DNA of 24,889 bases from JAEDES01 sp045649455 (GTDB taxonomy: Bacteria > Bacillota_I > Bacilli_A > RF39 > UBA660). The position numbers and the translations under genes are program-made. Below the pieces are notes generated by a model, which saw only the letters and a list, made by a program, of their open reading frames with translations, ran no database searches and was not told the DNA's origin. Each line of letters starts with the position of its first letter. Positions within the stretch are counted from its first letter, which is position 1. Positions 15,270 to 22,188 of this stretch are shown here, one piece after another. The DNA is taken from contig JAZRPV010000050.1 of assembly GCA_045649455.1 (NCBI GenBank), positions 1 to 24,889 on the forward strand. The letters run 5' to 3'.

Positions 15270-16880
15270 CTATTCATTAAATGTATCTGGTAAATCATTT
15301 TCAAACAAAGCATACACTTCTTCATTACCAGTTAATGCACCTATAAAAGAATATGCTTTTCTAACATCATTAAAAACTATTATTTTCTCTTTGTCAAATC
15401 CCTTAGTTAATAAACCTTCTTTAATTGGTTTAGTTTTATTCTCTCCAATTAAAACAACATAGTCCGCAACTTCAGCAATTTGTTCTCCAAATTTCTTATT
15501 ATATTCAGCTTCTTTTTCTCCAAGTTCAATCATACCAGGAGTAACAACAACTCTAATACCAGGCATCATTCCAAGTACACGACAAGCAGCTTCTGCCCCT
15601 ACTGGATTAGAATTATAAGCATCATCTATTTGATAGAAATTACCAAGTCTTTTTAATTCAAGTCTATGTTCAACAGGTCTAACCCCTCTAACAGCTTGAA
15701 CTAACTCTTCCATACTAATACCAAATTCAATACCAAAAGCAATCCCTGCTAGAATATTATAAATATTATGATCTCCTAATAATCTAGTTTCAAATTTATA
15801 AGGTTCTTCTTTTCCTTTAAGATAAACATCAAAACTACTTCCCTTAGAAGAACATTTAATATTATCAGCACGAACATCTACATCTTTATTATTAATACCT
15901 ATCCAAATAGTTTTAACTTTATTTTGAAGTTTATAACCAACTTGTTTAGGATCATCTCCATTTAATACAGCAAATCCATCTTCAGGTAAAGATTCAATAA
16001 GTTCAAATTTCCCCTTAATAATATTTTCTTCACTACCAAAACTCTCTAAATGAGCAGTTCCAATTCTAGTAAGAATTCCATATTTAGGTTCAACTAAATC
16101 ACAAAGTTCTTTAATCTCCCCTCTAACATAAGCTCCCATCTCTGCAATAAATACATCAGTAAACTTATCTAAATGATTATTAATTGTAATCATTAATCCA
16201 TTAGGAGTATTTAAATTCTTAGGACTGGCTAAAGCATTATATTTAATATTTAAAATATCACTAAGAATATTCTTACTACTTGTCTTACCATAACTACCAG
16301 TAATACCAATTACCTTAAGTTTATTCATACTCTTTAATTTATTCTTAGCTTTTCTTCTAAAACTTAAGAAAACTAATTTTTCAATAGGTTTATTAATAAT
16401 ATTCGCAATATATACAATGATATAGTTTAAATAAATTAAAATAGTAAAAACAAATACCATTAACCAACAAAATTTATTATTATCAATATTCATAAATAAT
16501 AAAACTACTGGTACTAAATAAAATAAACTACTAGTAAATATTAATCTCTTAATTCTCTTTGTATAAACAAGAGGTTTCTTATTTTGATCATTTCTAATTC
16601 TTCTATTCCAAACTACTCCTAGAATAAAACTAATAACAATAATTGACCAAAGTCCCATAAATGATAAATATTCTATATCATAAAATACAAAACTACCTAC
16701 TAATGAAATTAATAATATAGATAAATCTAAATCAAAAAATATCTTATTATTTTTAATCATCCATTTAATATATCTATTATTTTCATTGTATAAATTTTGT
16801 TGTAACATATGTAAACTCTTTTTAGATTTATACACAGTACAAAACATTAACATTAATATTAATAAAATATATATAAACAT
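15270..16880 (-). CDS. murF: MurF-type Mur ligase with N-terminal membrane domain, 536 aa
   Basis: Predicted UDP-N-acetylmuramoyl-tripeptide--D-Ala-D-Ala ligase, the last cytoplasmic step before lipid I. Residues 1-185 are a hydrophobic region with about five helices (near 2-14, 53-68, 73-90, 112-130 and 138-160). The Mur ligase follows: P-loop GITGSYGKTSSK at 192-203, AEMGAYVRGEI at 246-256, GTAHLESFGS at 274-283, LNGDDP at 306-311, the adenine/ribose motif DDAYNSNP at 419-426, and a C-terminal domain ending ALFENDLPDTFNE. A usual MurF is about 450 aa without membrane helices; here the missing length at the front (the small N-terminal UDP-binding domain) seems to be replaced by the membrane part. 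GGAGG five bases before the ATG, with the upstream gene's TAG merging into this site (TAGGAGG), shows tight coupling. Placement beside ddl supports MurF over other Mur ligases, but substrate is inferred. Confidence 0.88.
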   Translation of the reverse strand: MFIYILLILMLMFCTVYKSKKSLHMLQQNLYNENNRYIKWMIKNNKIFFDLDLSILLISLVGSFVFYDIEYLSFMGLWSIIVISFILGVVWNRRIRNDQNKKPLVYTKRIKRLIFTSSLFYLVPVVLLFMNIDNNKFCWLMVFVFTILIYLNYIIVYIANIINKPIEKLVFLSFRRKAKNKLKSMNKLKVIGITGSYGKTSSKNILSDILNIKYNALASPKNLNTPNGLMITINNHLDKFTDVFIAEMGAYVRGEIKELCDLVEPKYGILTRIGTAHLESFGSEENIIKGKFELIESLPEDGFAVLNGDDPKQVGYKLQNKVKTIWIGINNKDVDVRADNIKCSSKGSSFDVYLKGKEEPYKFETRLLGDHNIYNILAGIAFGIEFGISMEELVQAVRGVRPVEHRLELKRLGNFYQIDDAYNSNPVGAEAACRVLGMMPGIRVVVTPGMIELGEKEAEYNKKFGEQIAEVADYVVLIGENKTKPIKEGLLTKGFDKEKIIVFNDVRKAYSFIGALTGNEEVYALFENDLPDTFNE

Positions 16881-16889
16881 AACTTCCTC

Positions 16890-17609
16890 CTAAATAAAAT
16901 TATTTAGTATATTAACAACTTGTCCTAAATTTTCTATGTATGCATAATGTGTACCTGGTAAAACTATTAATGCCGCATCTACCATAATACCTTCTAATAT
17001 TCTTGCATCTTCTACTGGAGCTTCTGTATCATTTTCACCCCAAATTAGTAATGTTGGACAATCTATTTCTTTCGCATATTTTGATAAATCTTCATTAACA
17101 ACATCCACTAATGTTTGTCTCATAATAGGACTAGCAGCTTTATAATCTCTTGAACCAATAAAATTCTTTGCAAACTCTCCTATCTTATCCATTCCAGGTA
17201 ATTTTTTAATTCCTTTTAATATTTTAACACTAAGCGGTAATTCTCTTTCTTCTCTTACACAAGGACTTCCAAATAAAACGATTTTTTCAACAACATGATC
17301 AGCTGAATATCTAATCGCAACTCTTCCTCCAAAAGAATGTCCCATAATAATAGGTTTCTTTATACCAAGTTCTTTTACAAATTCATCTAACATATCTGCA
17401 AAATCTTTTATAGTCCAAGATTCACTAGGTTCTTCACTTAATCCAAAACCAGGAAAATCTAATATTGTAATTCTAAATCTATCTGAAAAGTTATCTCCTA
17501 ACATTTTCATCATTTCTATATTTTGTCCCCATCCATGTAATAACAAAATATCTTTACCTTCACCATATTGTATGTAATTAACTAAGACGTTTTTAACTTT
17601 TATTTTCAT
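16890..17609 (-). CDS. Alpha/beta hydrolase, 239 aa
   Basis: Small soluble hydrolase, substrate unknown. It shows the full catalytic set: oxyanion motif LLHGWG at 23-28, nucleophile elbow GHSFG at 90-94 (Ser92), acid Asp194 in WGENDTEAP, and His221 in LPGTHYAYIE. Its length is typical of the MenH/BioH-like group. It is the first gene of the operon with murF and ddl; its TAG stop forms part of murF's ribosome binding site. The context hints at a cell-envelope or wall-precursor role, but nothing in the protein identifies the ester or other bond it cuts. GGAGG six bases before the ATG and an extended -10 support the start. Confidence 0.9.
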   Translation of the reverse strand: MKIKVKNVLVNYIQYGEGKDILLLHGWGQNIEMMKMLGDNFSDRFRITILDFPGFGLSEEPSESWTIKDFADMLDEFVKELGIKKPIIMGHSFGGRVAIRYSADHVVEKIVLFGSPCVREERELPLSVKILKGIKKLPGMDKIGEFAKNFIGSRDYKAASPIMRQTLVDVVNEDLSKYAKEIDCPTLLIWGENDTEAPVEDARILEGIMVDAALIVLPGTHYAYIENLGQVVNILNNFI

Positions 17610-17626
17610 AGGTAACCTCCAACAAA

Positions 17627-17635
17627 ATTATATCA
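17627..17635 (-). promoter_or_regulatory. Extended -10 promoter (TGATATAAT) of the hydrolase-murF-ddl operon
   Basis: TGATATAAT on the minus strand, with the -10 hexamer ending seven bases before GGAGG. No good -35. The predicted leader is only about 11 nt. Confidence 0.65.
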
Positions 17636-17703
17636 TAATTTAAAATTAAAAAGATTTATCAATAATTAAAAGTCAAATAATTATAAATAAAATTAATTAT
17701 ATA

Positions 17704-17735
17704 ATGTAAATTAATGTAAATTTATCACTTTACAT
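17704..17735. promoter_or_regulatory. ATGTAAA repeat cluster between divergent promoters (possible operator)
   Basis: ATGTAAA occurs at 17704-17710 and again at 17714-17720, exactly 10 bp apart, and in inverted form (TTTACAT) at 17729-17735. The second and third copies form a 7-bp inverted repeat with an 8-bp spacer. It lies just upstream of the -35 of the 91-aa protein gene and upstream of the divergent wall operon. Confidence 0.4.
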
Positions 17736-17751
17736 ATATAAATATTTATTA

Positions 17752-17780
17752 TTGTTGTAAAAAAAACTCTATGTTATAAT
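17752..17780 (+). promoter_or_regulatory. Promoter of the 91-aa membrane protein gene (TTGTTG - 17 bp - TATAAT)
   Basis: -35 TTGTTG at 17752-17757, perfect -10 TATAAT at 17775-17780 with TGT in front (extended -10). The strongest-looking protein-gene promoter in the window. Confidence 0.75.
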
Positions 17781-17812
17781 TATCTTAATAAATAATAAAA
17801 AGAGGTGTCCTA

Positions 17813-18088
17813 ATGTTTAAATTTAAAAGAAAAAAGAAAGCATACAAACTAGCAAAAGCAGAACAAAAAGAAATAATTAAAAACTCTATTGAAGAAGCTG
17901 CTATCTTAACAGTAATCTTCGCTACATTAATTATGTTATTCGATAATCAAATGTTATATTTCTTTAAATCAATTGTTCAATTATCAAACTTAGAAAGATT
18001 TGAAGTTATACTTTTATTTATCCCAGTATTCTTAATTGCTAGTATAGTATATACAGTATTAAAAGTATTAATCACAAGAAAAATATAA
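17813..18088 (+). CDS. Small two-helix membrane protein, 91 aa
   Basis: Not recognised. A highly basic N-terminus (about residues 2-24, rich in Lys) is followed by two transmembrane helices, roughly 28-50 and 63-87, and a short basic tail. By the positive-inside rule both ends are cytoplasmic. AGAGGTG five bases before the ATG and a near-ideal promoter support real expression. It is a single gene, divergent from the wall operon and convergent with the lipoprotein pair, sharing a terminator with the latter. Length, helices and basic head could suit a small regulatory or scaffold protein, but I cannot assign a function. Confidence 0.8.
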   Translation: MFKFKRKKKAYKLAKAEQKEIIKNSIEEAAILTVIFATLIMLFDNQMLYFFKSIVQLSNLERFEVILLFIPVFLIASIVYTVLKVLITRKI

Positions 18089-18113
18089 AAAGAACCAATT
18101 TGGTTCTTTTTTT
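18087..18113. terminator. Bidirectional terminator between the 91-aa gene and the thioredoxin-like lipoprotein gene
   Basis: AAAAAGAACC-AATTT-GGTTCTTTTT, with As on one side and Ts on the other, so it works on both strands. It fills the whole 23-bp gap between the convergent stop codons. Confidence 0.85.
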
Positions 18114-18543
18114 ATACTTCTACATAACTTTCAAACCATTCTTTAAATGCATCAAGCTCTTTATACTTCTTAGTATCTTCATCACTATCAGCATCTAAAA
18201 AATCAACTACTTCCCCATCTTTAAAAATTATAAATGACGGATAAAATCTAACAGTATTTTTTAATTCAGTTTTCTTCATATCTGTAAAAGACATTTTATA
18301 AACACTTATTGTTTTTTCTTTCATATACTTATCTAATATTTCTTCAAAAGAAGATGACATAGTACACATAGGTTGATATATAAATACTACAAAATTTTCT
18401 TTAGATTTAATTAATTCACTAACTTTAGAACTACTTAATTCTAAGTATTCACTCTTTTTATAATATTTACTTTCTAATTTTATTTTTCCACTACAACCTA
18501 CTAATAATAAACTTACTAGTAATAAAACAAATATCTTTTTCAT
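18112..18543 (-). CDS. Thioredoxin-fold lipoprotein with CxxS motif, 143 aa
   Basis: Membrane-attached protein on the outer face. Lipobox LLVGC puts the lipidated Cys at residue 17. The remainder is a thioredoxin fold: FVVFIYQPMC at 51-60 is the strand leading to the active site, and YPSFIIFKDG at 101-110 is the cis-Pro region (Pro102). The redox motif is C60-T-M-S63, so only one of the two usual cysteines remains; apart from the lipidated Cys17 there is no other Cys. A single-Cys protein cannot do a normal dithiol exchange by itself; monothiol, glutaredoxin-like or chaperone/binding roles are possible. It directly abuts the rhodanese-like lipoprotein gene (TAG followed at once by ATG), so the two are co-translated and may act together on sulfur or disulfides outside the membrane. 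Confidence 0.85.
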   Translation of the reverse strand: MKKIFVLLLVSLLLVGCSGKIKLESKYYKKSEYLELSSSKVSELIKSKENFVVFIYQPMCTMSSSFEEILDKYMKEKTISVYKMSFTDMKKTELKNTVRFYPSFIIFKDGEVVDFLDADSDEDTKKYKELDAFKEWFESYVEV

Positions 18544-19215
18544 CTATTTTACCTTATGTAAATTATTAAAATCTATATCATGATAAGTAACTTTCCAAAA
18601 GTCATAAGAAACACTTTTATCTTTATTAGTCTTTTTAACTTCTATATTATTTTCACCATCATAATACCAATATCCACCAACATTATAAATTTTATCTTTA
18701 TCCCATCCTAATGCTACTAACATATTCTTAGTCATTCCAGCGTATCCTCCGCCTCCACACATTAAGAATATATTTTTATCTTTCGGAAAATAATATTCTA
18801 AAATCTCTAATGATTCTTCATATCTAGCAGTATATTTACCATCTTTTTCTTTAAATAATGTTTTACCAGTATAAGTATCTCCCACTTCTTCAGGTAACCC
18901 ACTAACATTTACTAATAACGGATATGGAACAACTTCAAATCCTTTAACAAAACCTGATAAATAAGAATCTCCACCAATAGCCTCATAATTGCCTGGATCT
19001 TTTAACATTCTCATATCACGATAAACACTATCACTTCTACCTAAGTATTTATCAATAGTTTCTTCATTTATATTTTTATCAATTCCAAATTGTTCTCCTC
19101 TAATACCACTTGTAACTTTTGGTTTAGGTAAACTCTCTAATTGTTTTTCACAAGAACAACCTACTACACATAAACTAATAATTAATAATAAAATTAATAA
19201 ACTTTTCTTTTTCAT
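18544..19215 (-). CDS. Rhodanese-like lipoprotein, 223 aa
   Basis: Surface-attached sulfurtransferase-like protein. Lipobox VVGC gives lipidated Cys20, with another Cys at 22. The domain has YRDMR (65-69, equivalent to the rhodanese D-x-R), a substrate-side stretch to YPLLVNVSG, and the active loop MCGGGGYAGMTK (152-163) with Cys153, followed by ALGWDKDKIYNVGGYWYYDG, which matches the usual rhodanese end (L-G-W ... V-x-G-G-x-x-W). So the persulfide cysteine is present. The loop is glycine-rich, without the charged residues of thiosulfate sulfurtransferases, so the donor is unclear. AGGAGG five bases before the ATG and a TATAAT (19236-19241) support the start. First gene of a two-gene unit with the thioredoxin-like lipoprotein. 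Confidence 0.85.
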   Translation of the reverse strand: MKKKSLLILLLIISLCVVGCSCEKQLESLPKPKVTSGIRGEQFGIDKNINEETIDKYLGRSDSVYRDMRMLKDPGNYEAIGGDSYLSGFVKGFEVVPYPLLVNVSGLPEEVGDTYTGKTLFKEKDGKYTARYEESLEILEYYFPKDKNIFLMCGGGGYAGMTKNMLVALGWDKDKIYNVGGYWYYDGENNIEVKKTNKDKSVSYDFWKVTYHDIDFNNLHKVK

Positions 19216-19235
19216 ATTTTCCTCCTACAATTAAA

Positions 19236-19241
19236 ATTATA
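19236..19241 (-). promoter_or_regulatory. Probable -10 (TATAAT) of the lipoprotein pair
   Basis: TATAAT on the minus strand preceded directly by TG, ten bases before AGGAGG. No good -35. Confidence 0.5.
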
Positions 19242-19269
19242 CATTAAAATATTGAAAAATAAATAAACA

Positions 19270-19288
19270 TTTAGTTGAAATAACTAAA
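19270..19288 (-). terminator. Weak hairpin after the XRE gene (end of the lysR operon)
   Basis: TTTAGTT-GAAAT-AACTAAA (7 bp, one G-C pair) followed on the minus strand by a T-rich but interrupted tract, 12 bases after the XRE stop codon. Confidence 0.4.
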
Positions 19289-19300
19289 ATATAAGTTGAG

Positions 19301-20002
19301 TTACTTTTTACAATCATCTTCTACTTCTAAATCAACTCTATAATTAATAGTTCTCTTAGACTCTTTAACATTACCTTTTATATCTAAATATAAAGTATAA
19401 ACATCATGATCTTTACAAATATTATCATAGTCATCTACTTTGAATTTAACATTTTTTAAAAATGTTTCTAACGTAATAGCATTCTTTTCATTCTCATATT
19501 CATATGAACTTATCTTCTTAACAACATCACCATCTTCTTCATATAAAGAACAACTTAGTTTAGTATAAAGATATTTATCATATCCACCACAATATTCAAT
19601 ATTTGAAATATATATAGATGCTTTTCTAGTATTATAAGCTAAACTACCACTAATCCTAAAATGATCACAAGTAGTTGTAATAGTTTTAAATTCATAATTA
19701 GAACTAATACTTTTAACAATAACTAATCCCCATATAAAGAAAACAATAAGTCCCAAAACAATTATAACAGGAACATAGTTCTTTTTCTTTTTTGATATTT
19801 CCCCATTAAATAAATCATCTATATTTAAATTAAAATCATCACATATCTTTTTAATTAATAAAGTATCAGGCATATTCTTACCATTTTCCCATTTACTAAC
19901 AGCTTGATACGTAACATTATATTTATCAGCAAATTCTTTTTGAGTAAGATTATTATCAAGTCTTATTTTTTTTATTAAATTACCAAACTTCTCTTGATCC
20001 AT
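19301..20002 (-). CDS. Membrane-anchored XRE-family regulator, 233 aa
   Basis: Residues 6-62 are an XRE/Cro helix-turn-helix (LTQKEFADKYNVTYQAVSKW with WENGKNMPD after it). A Lys-rich stretch (71-74) is followed by one transmembrane helix (about 76-97). The 135-residue C-terminal part lies outside, with five cysteines (TCDH, EYCGG, LSCSL, NICKD and DDCKK) and beta-strand character. The layout, DNA-binding inside and sensor-like domain outside on a single helix, suggests a one-component membrane-bound regulator. The start is taken as the ATG one base after the upstream TAG (TAGAATG, translational coupling). A TTG three codons earlier is the alternative; it would add three residues and overlap the upstream gene. 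Last gene of lysR-tag-rsuA-xre. Its target is unknown. Confidence 0.85.
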   Translation of the reverse strand: MDQEKFGNLIKKIRLDNNLTQKEFADKYNVTYQAVSKWENGKNMPDTLLIKKICDDFNLNIDDLFNGEISKKKKNYVPVIIVLGLIVFFIWGLVIVKSISSNYEFKTITTTCDHFRISGSLAYNTRKASIYISNIEYCGGYDKYLYTKLSCSLYEEDGDVVKKISSYEYENEKNAITLETFLKNVKFKVDDYDNICKDHDVYTLYLDIKGNVKESKRTINYRVDLEVEDDCKK

Positions 20003-20003
20003 T

Positions 20004-20702
20004 CTATTCAACTACTTTCTTTAATTCTTCTTCAGTAAACTCTCTAAATTCTCCTAATTCTAAGTCATCAGGTAAATAAAAATTTCCCATAGAAATTCTA
20101 TTTAATTCAACAACTTCTGCTCCATAACATCCAAACATTCTTTTAATCTGATGATATCTTCCTTCAGTAAGAGTAACTATACCAGAATACTCTCCAGTAA
20201 TTTCAAGTTCACTACTTTTACATTCCCCATCAATTAATTTAATACCATTTCTAAAACCATTAACCATATCCATTGTCATCTTTTTATCAATAACAACTTC
20301 ATATGATTTTTTAACATGTTTTTTAGGAGATAAAATATTATGTGCAAAATCTCCATCATCAGTAATAATCATTAATCCTGTAGTATCTTTATCAAGTCTT
20401 CCTGCAGGAAATAAATTACGATGTAAATATTCTTCATCTATTAAATCAAGTACTGTAGGACAACTTCTATCTTCAGTAGCAGAAATATATCCTTTAGGCT
20501 TATTAAGCATCAAATAAACATATTTTTTAAATACAAGTTCTTCATCATCAATAAATATTTTATTAATAGAAACATCTACTTTTATATCACTATTATTAAC
20601 AATAACATCATCTACTTTAACACGTTTTTTCTTAACAAGTTCTTTAACTTCTTTTCTAGAATAACCAACTTGATTACTAATAACTTTATCTAATCTTTCC
20701 AT
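20004..20702 (-). CDS. RsuA/RluB-family pseudouridine synthase, 232 aa
   Basis: Converts a specific uridine in ribosomal RNA to pseudouridine. An N-terminal S4 RNA-binding domain (about 1-58; MERLDKVISNQVGYSRKEVK) is followed by the catalytic domain: LNKPKGYISA at 66-75, catalytic GRLDKDTTGLMIITDDGDF at 101-119 (Asp104), KKSYEV at 131-136 and EGRYHQIKRMFGCYG in the C-terminal third. The short linker between S4 and the catalytic motif and the NLFPAGRLD form fit the RsuA type (16S U516), but RluB/RluF (23S) cannot be excluded. The start is the ATG five bases after GGAGGG; longer in-frame starts lie inside the end of tag and lack such a site. Ten bases separate it from tag. Confidence 0.9.
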   Translation of the reverse strand: MERLDKVISNQVGYSRKEVKELVKKKRVKVDDVIVNNSDIKVDVSINKIFIDDEELVFKKYVYLMLNKPKGYISATEDRSCPTVLDLIDEEYLHRNLFPAGRLDKDTTGLMIITDDGDFAHNILSPKKHVKKSYEVVIDKKMTMDMVNGFRNGIKLIDGECKSSELEITGEYSGIVTLTEGRYHQIKRMFGCYGAEVVELNRISMGNFYLPDDLELGEFREFTEEELKKVVE

Positions 20703-20712
20703 AATATCCCTC

Positions 20713-21255
20713 CTACTTAGTATAACACATAAAACATTCTTCTTCATGAGAATATATAATACCAATTGCTTGTAAATAAGAATAAATTATTGTACTACCA
20801 ACAAACTTCATCCCGCGTTTAATTAAATCACAACTTATCTTATCTGATAACTCATTAGTAGTACAACCAACTTCATATATAACTTCACCATCAAAAAAAC
20901 TTAATAAATATTTATAAAAAGAACCATATTCTAAACAAATACTTTTAAATATTTTACTATTATTTATACTAGCATTAATCTTTAATTTATTACGAACAAT
21001 GCCTTTATTATTAAGAAGAAAATTAATTTTCTCTTCATCATATAAAACAATCTTTTCAATATCAAAATTATCATAAGCTTCTAAAAAATTATCTCTTTTA
21101 TTTAAAATACATTCCCAAGAAAGTCCTGCTTGAAAACTCTCAAGTATCAACATTTCTAATAAATATCTATCACTTAAATCAGTGATTAATCCCCATTCTT
21201 TATCATGATAATCTATGTATTTTAAGTTATCACTACACCAACTACATCTTCTCAT
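20713..21255 (-). CDS. tag: DNA-3-methyladenine glycosylase I, 180 aa
   Basis: Removes 3-methyladenine from alkylated DNA (base excision repair). The Tag family's zinc ligands are all visible: Cys4, His17 (YHDKEWG), His170 and Cys174 (HEEEC). The pocket glutamate is Glu39 in LESFQAGLSW, and KGMKFVG-type residues occur at RGMKFVGST. Its length matches the family (about 187 in E. coli). Its ATG lies inside the 3' end of lysR (14-base overlap), so it is translationally coupled to it, and rsuA follows ten bases later. Coupling to a LysR regulator is unusual for tag; whether the repair gene is regulated by it is open. Confidence 0.95.
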   Translation of the reverse strand: MRRCSWCSDNLKYIDYHDKEWGLITDLSDRYLLEMLILESFQAGLSWECILNKRDNFLEAYDNFDIEKIVLYDEEKINFLLNNKGIVRNKLKINASINNSKIFKSICLEYGSFYKYLLSFFDGEVIYEVGCTTNELSDKISCDLIKRGMKFVGSTIIYSYLQAIGIIYSHEEECFMCYTK

Positions 21256-22099
21256 AATAATCCTTCAACATCTTAATAAATTCACTACAAGAAAAACTAC
21301 ATTCTCTATCATCTTTAATACCATAAACCACTCTTCTAGGTTTAATAGAAATATTACTTTTAACTTCATAAAAATCATTAACAAATTCTTTAGTAACAAG
21401 ACCAATACCAAATCCATTAGATACTAATTTACATACTAAAGAATGACTAACAACTTCCATCTTAGGAGAGAATTCAAAATTAATACATTTATCAAAATTA
21501 CGTCTCATAACAGATGGATTCTTTTGAATAATAATATCAAAATCATTAATATTATCCCCACTCAAAGTAATATCAAGTTTCTCATTACTAACAAATATAT
21601 CATGTAATAAACATACATCATAAAATAAAATATCTTTATATTCATTATCAGTACTTATAACAATTAAATCTAAATCACCATTTCTAAGTTTCTTAACTAA
21701 GTTATCAGTTAAATCATTATAAATATTAATAACAACATTTGGATAATTCTTATGAAATAAACCAAGTACATCTATTAATATATTTTCACTTATAACAGTA
21801 GATGCCCCTATATTTAAAACTCCTGAATCTAAATTCTTTAATGATAAAAACTTATTAGATCCATTAATAAAATAATTCATACCCTCTTTAATATAATTAT
21901 AAAGAATTTCTCCTTCGTTAGTTAAAACTACTCCCTTAGGAGTTCTAATAAAAAGTTTCCCACCTAACTGTTCTTCTAATGTTCGAATAGATTGTGTAAC
22001 AGCAGGTTGACTAATAAGCAGTTTCTCCGCTCCCTTAGAAATACTCTTCTCATTGGCAACTTCATAAAATACTTTATATAATTCAAAATTAATATTCAT
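21242..22099 (-). CDS. LysR-family transcriptional regulator, 285 aa
   Basis: DNA-binding regulator. The winged HTH spans residues 3-62: FELYKVFYEVANEKSISKGA, LLISQPAVTQSI and LEEQLGGKLFIRTPKGVVLT are canonical LysR marks. Residues about 88-280 are the co-inducer (periplasmic-binding-like) domain, with GASTVISENILIDVL and GFGIGLVTKEFV. AAGGAGTGG before the ATG supports the start. It is the first gene of an operon with tag, rsuA-type and xre genes and divergent from coaB across 89 bp that contain a 17-bp palindrome and overlapping -10 boxes. The usual LysR arrangement would suggest it controls itself and perhaps coaB; the effector cannot be told from the sequence. Confidence 0.92.
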   Translation of the reverse strand: MNINFELYKVFYEVANEKSISKGAEKLLISQPAVTQSIRTLEEQLGGKLFIRTPKGVVLTNEGEILYNYIKEGMNYFINGSNKFLSLKNLDSGVLNIGASTVISENILIDVLGLFHKNYPNVVINIYNDLTDNLVKKLRNGDLDLIVISTDNEYKDILFYDVCLLHDIFVSNEKLDITLSGDNINDFDIIIQKNPSVMRRNFDKCINFEFSPKMEVVSHSLVCKLVSNGFGIGLVTKEFVNDFYEVKSNISIKPRRVVYGIKDDRECSFSCSEFIKMLKDYYEKM

Positions 22100-22109
22100 A
22101 TAACCACTC

Positions 22110-22126
22110 CTTATATCGAATATAAG
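22110..22126. promoter_or_regulatory. 17-bp palindrome CTTATAT-CGA-ATATAAG, likely LysR binding site
   Basis: Perfect 7-bp arms around a 3-bp centre, containing the T-N11-A pattern of LysR sites. It overlaps the 5' end of the lysR message next to the ribosome binding site, a position suited to autorepression. Confidence 0.5.
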
Positions 22127-22140
22127 TAATATATATTTTT

Positions 22141-22146
22141 ATTATA
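22141..22146 (-). promoter_or_regulatory. Probable -10 (TATAAT) of the lysR operon
   Basis: TATAAT on the minus strand, 14 bases upstream of the palindrome. It overlaps the place where the -35 of the coaB promoter would be, so the two promoters compete for space. Confidence 0.4.
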
Positions 22147-22159
22147 TAAATATAAAAAT

Positions 22160-22165
22160 TATAAT
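22160..22165 (+). promoter_or_regulatory. Probable -10 (TATAAT) of coaB
   Basis: TATAAT on the plus strand, 10 bases before the start of GAAGGAGG. No good -35 at 17 bp. Confidence 0.45.
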
Positions 22166-22188
22166 ACAAGTATGAAGGAGGAAAAAAT

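Noticed and set aside
20703..20765. Longer start for the pseudouridine synthase
   Set aside because: The extra 21 residues would overlap tag and are not part of the S4 domain; GGAGGG points to the ATG at 20702.
21215..21427. 70-codon plus-strand frame
   Set aside because: Antisense to the end of lysR and the start of tag, low complexity, no ribosome binding site.
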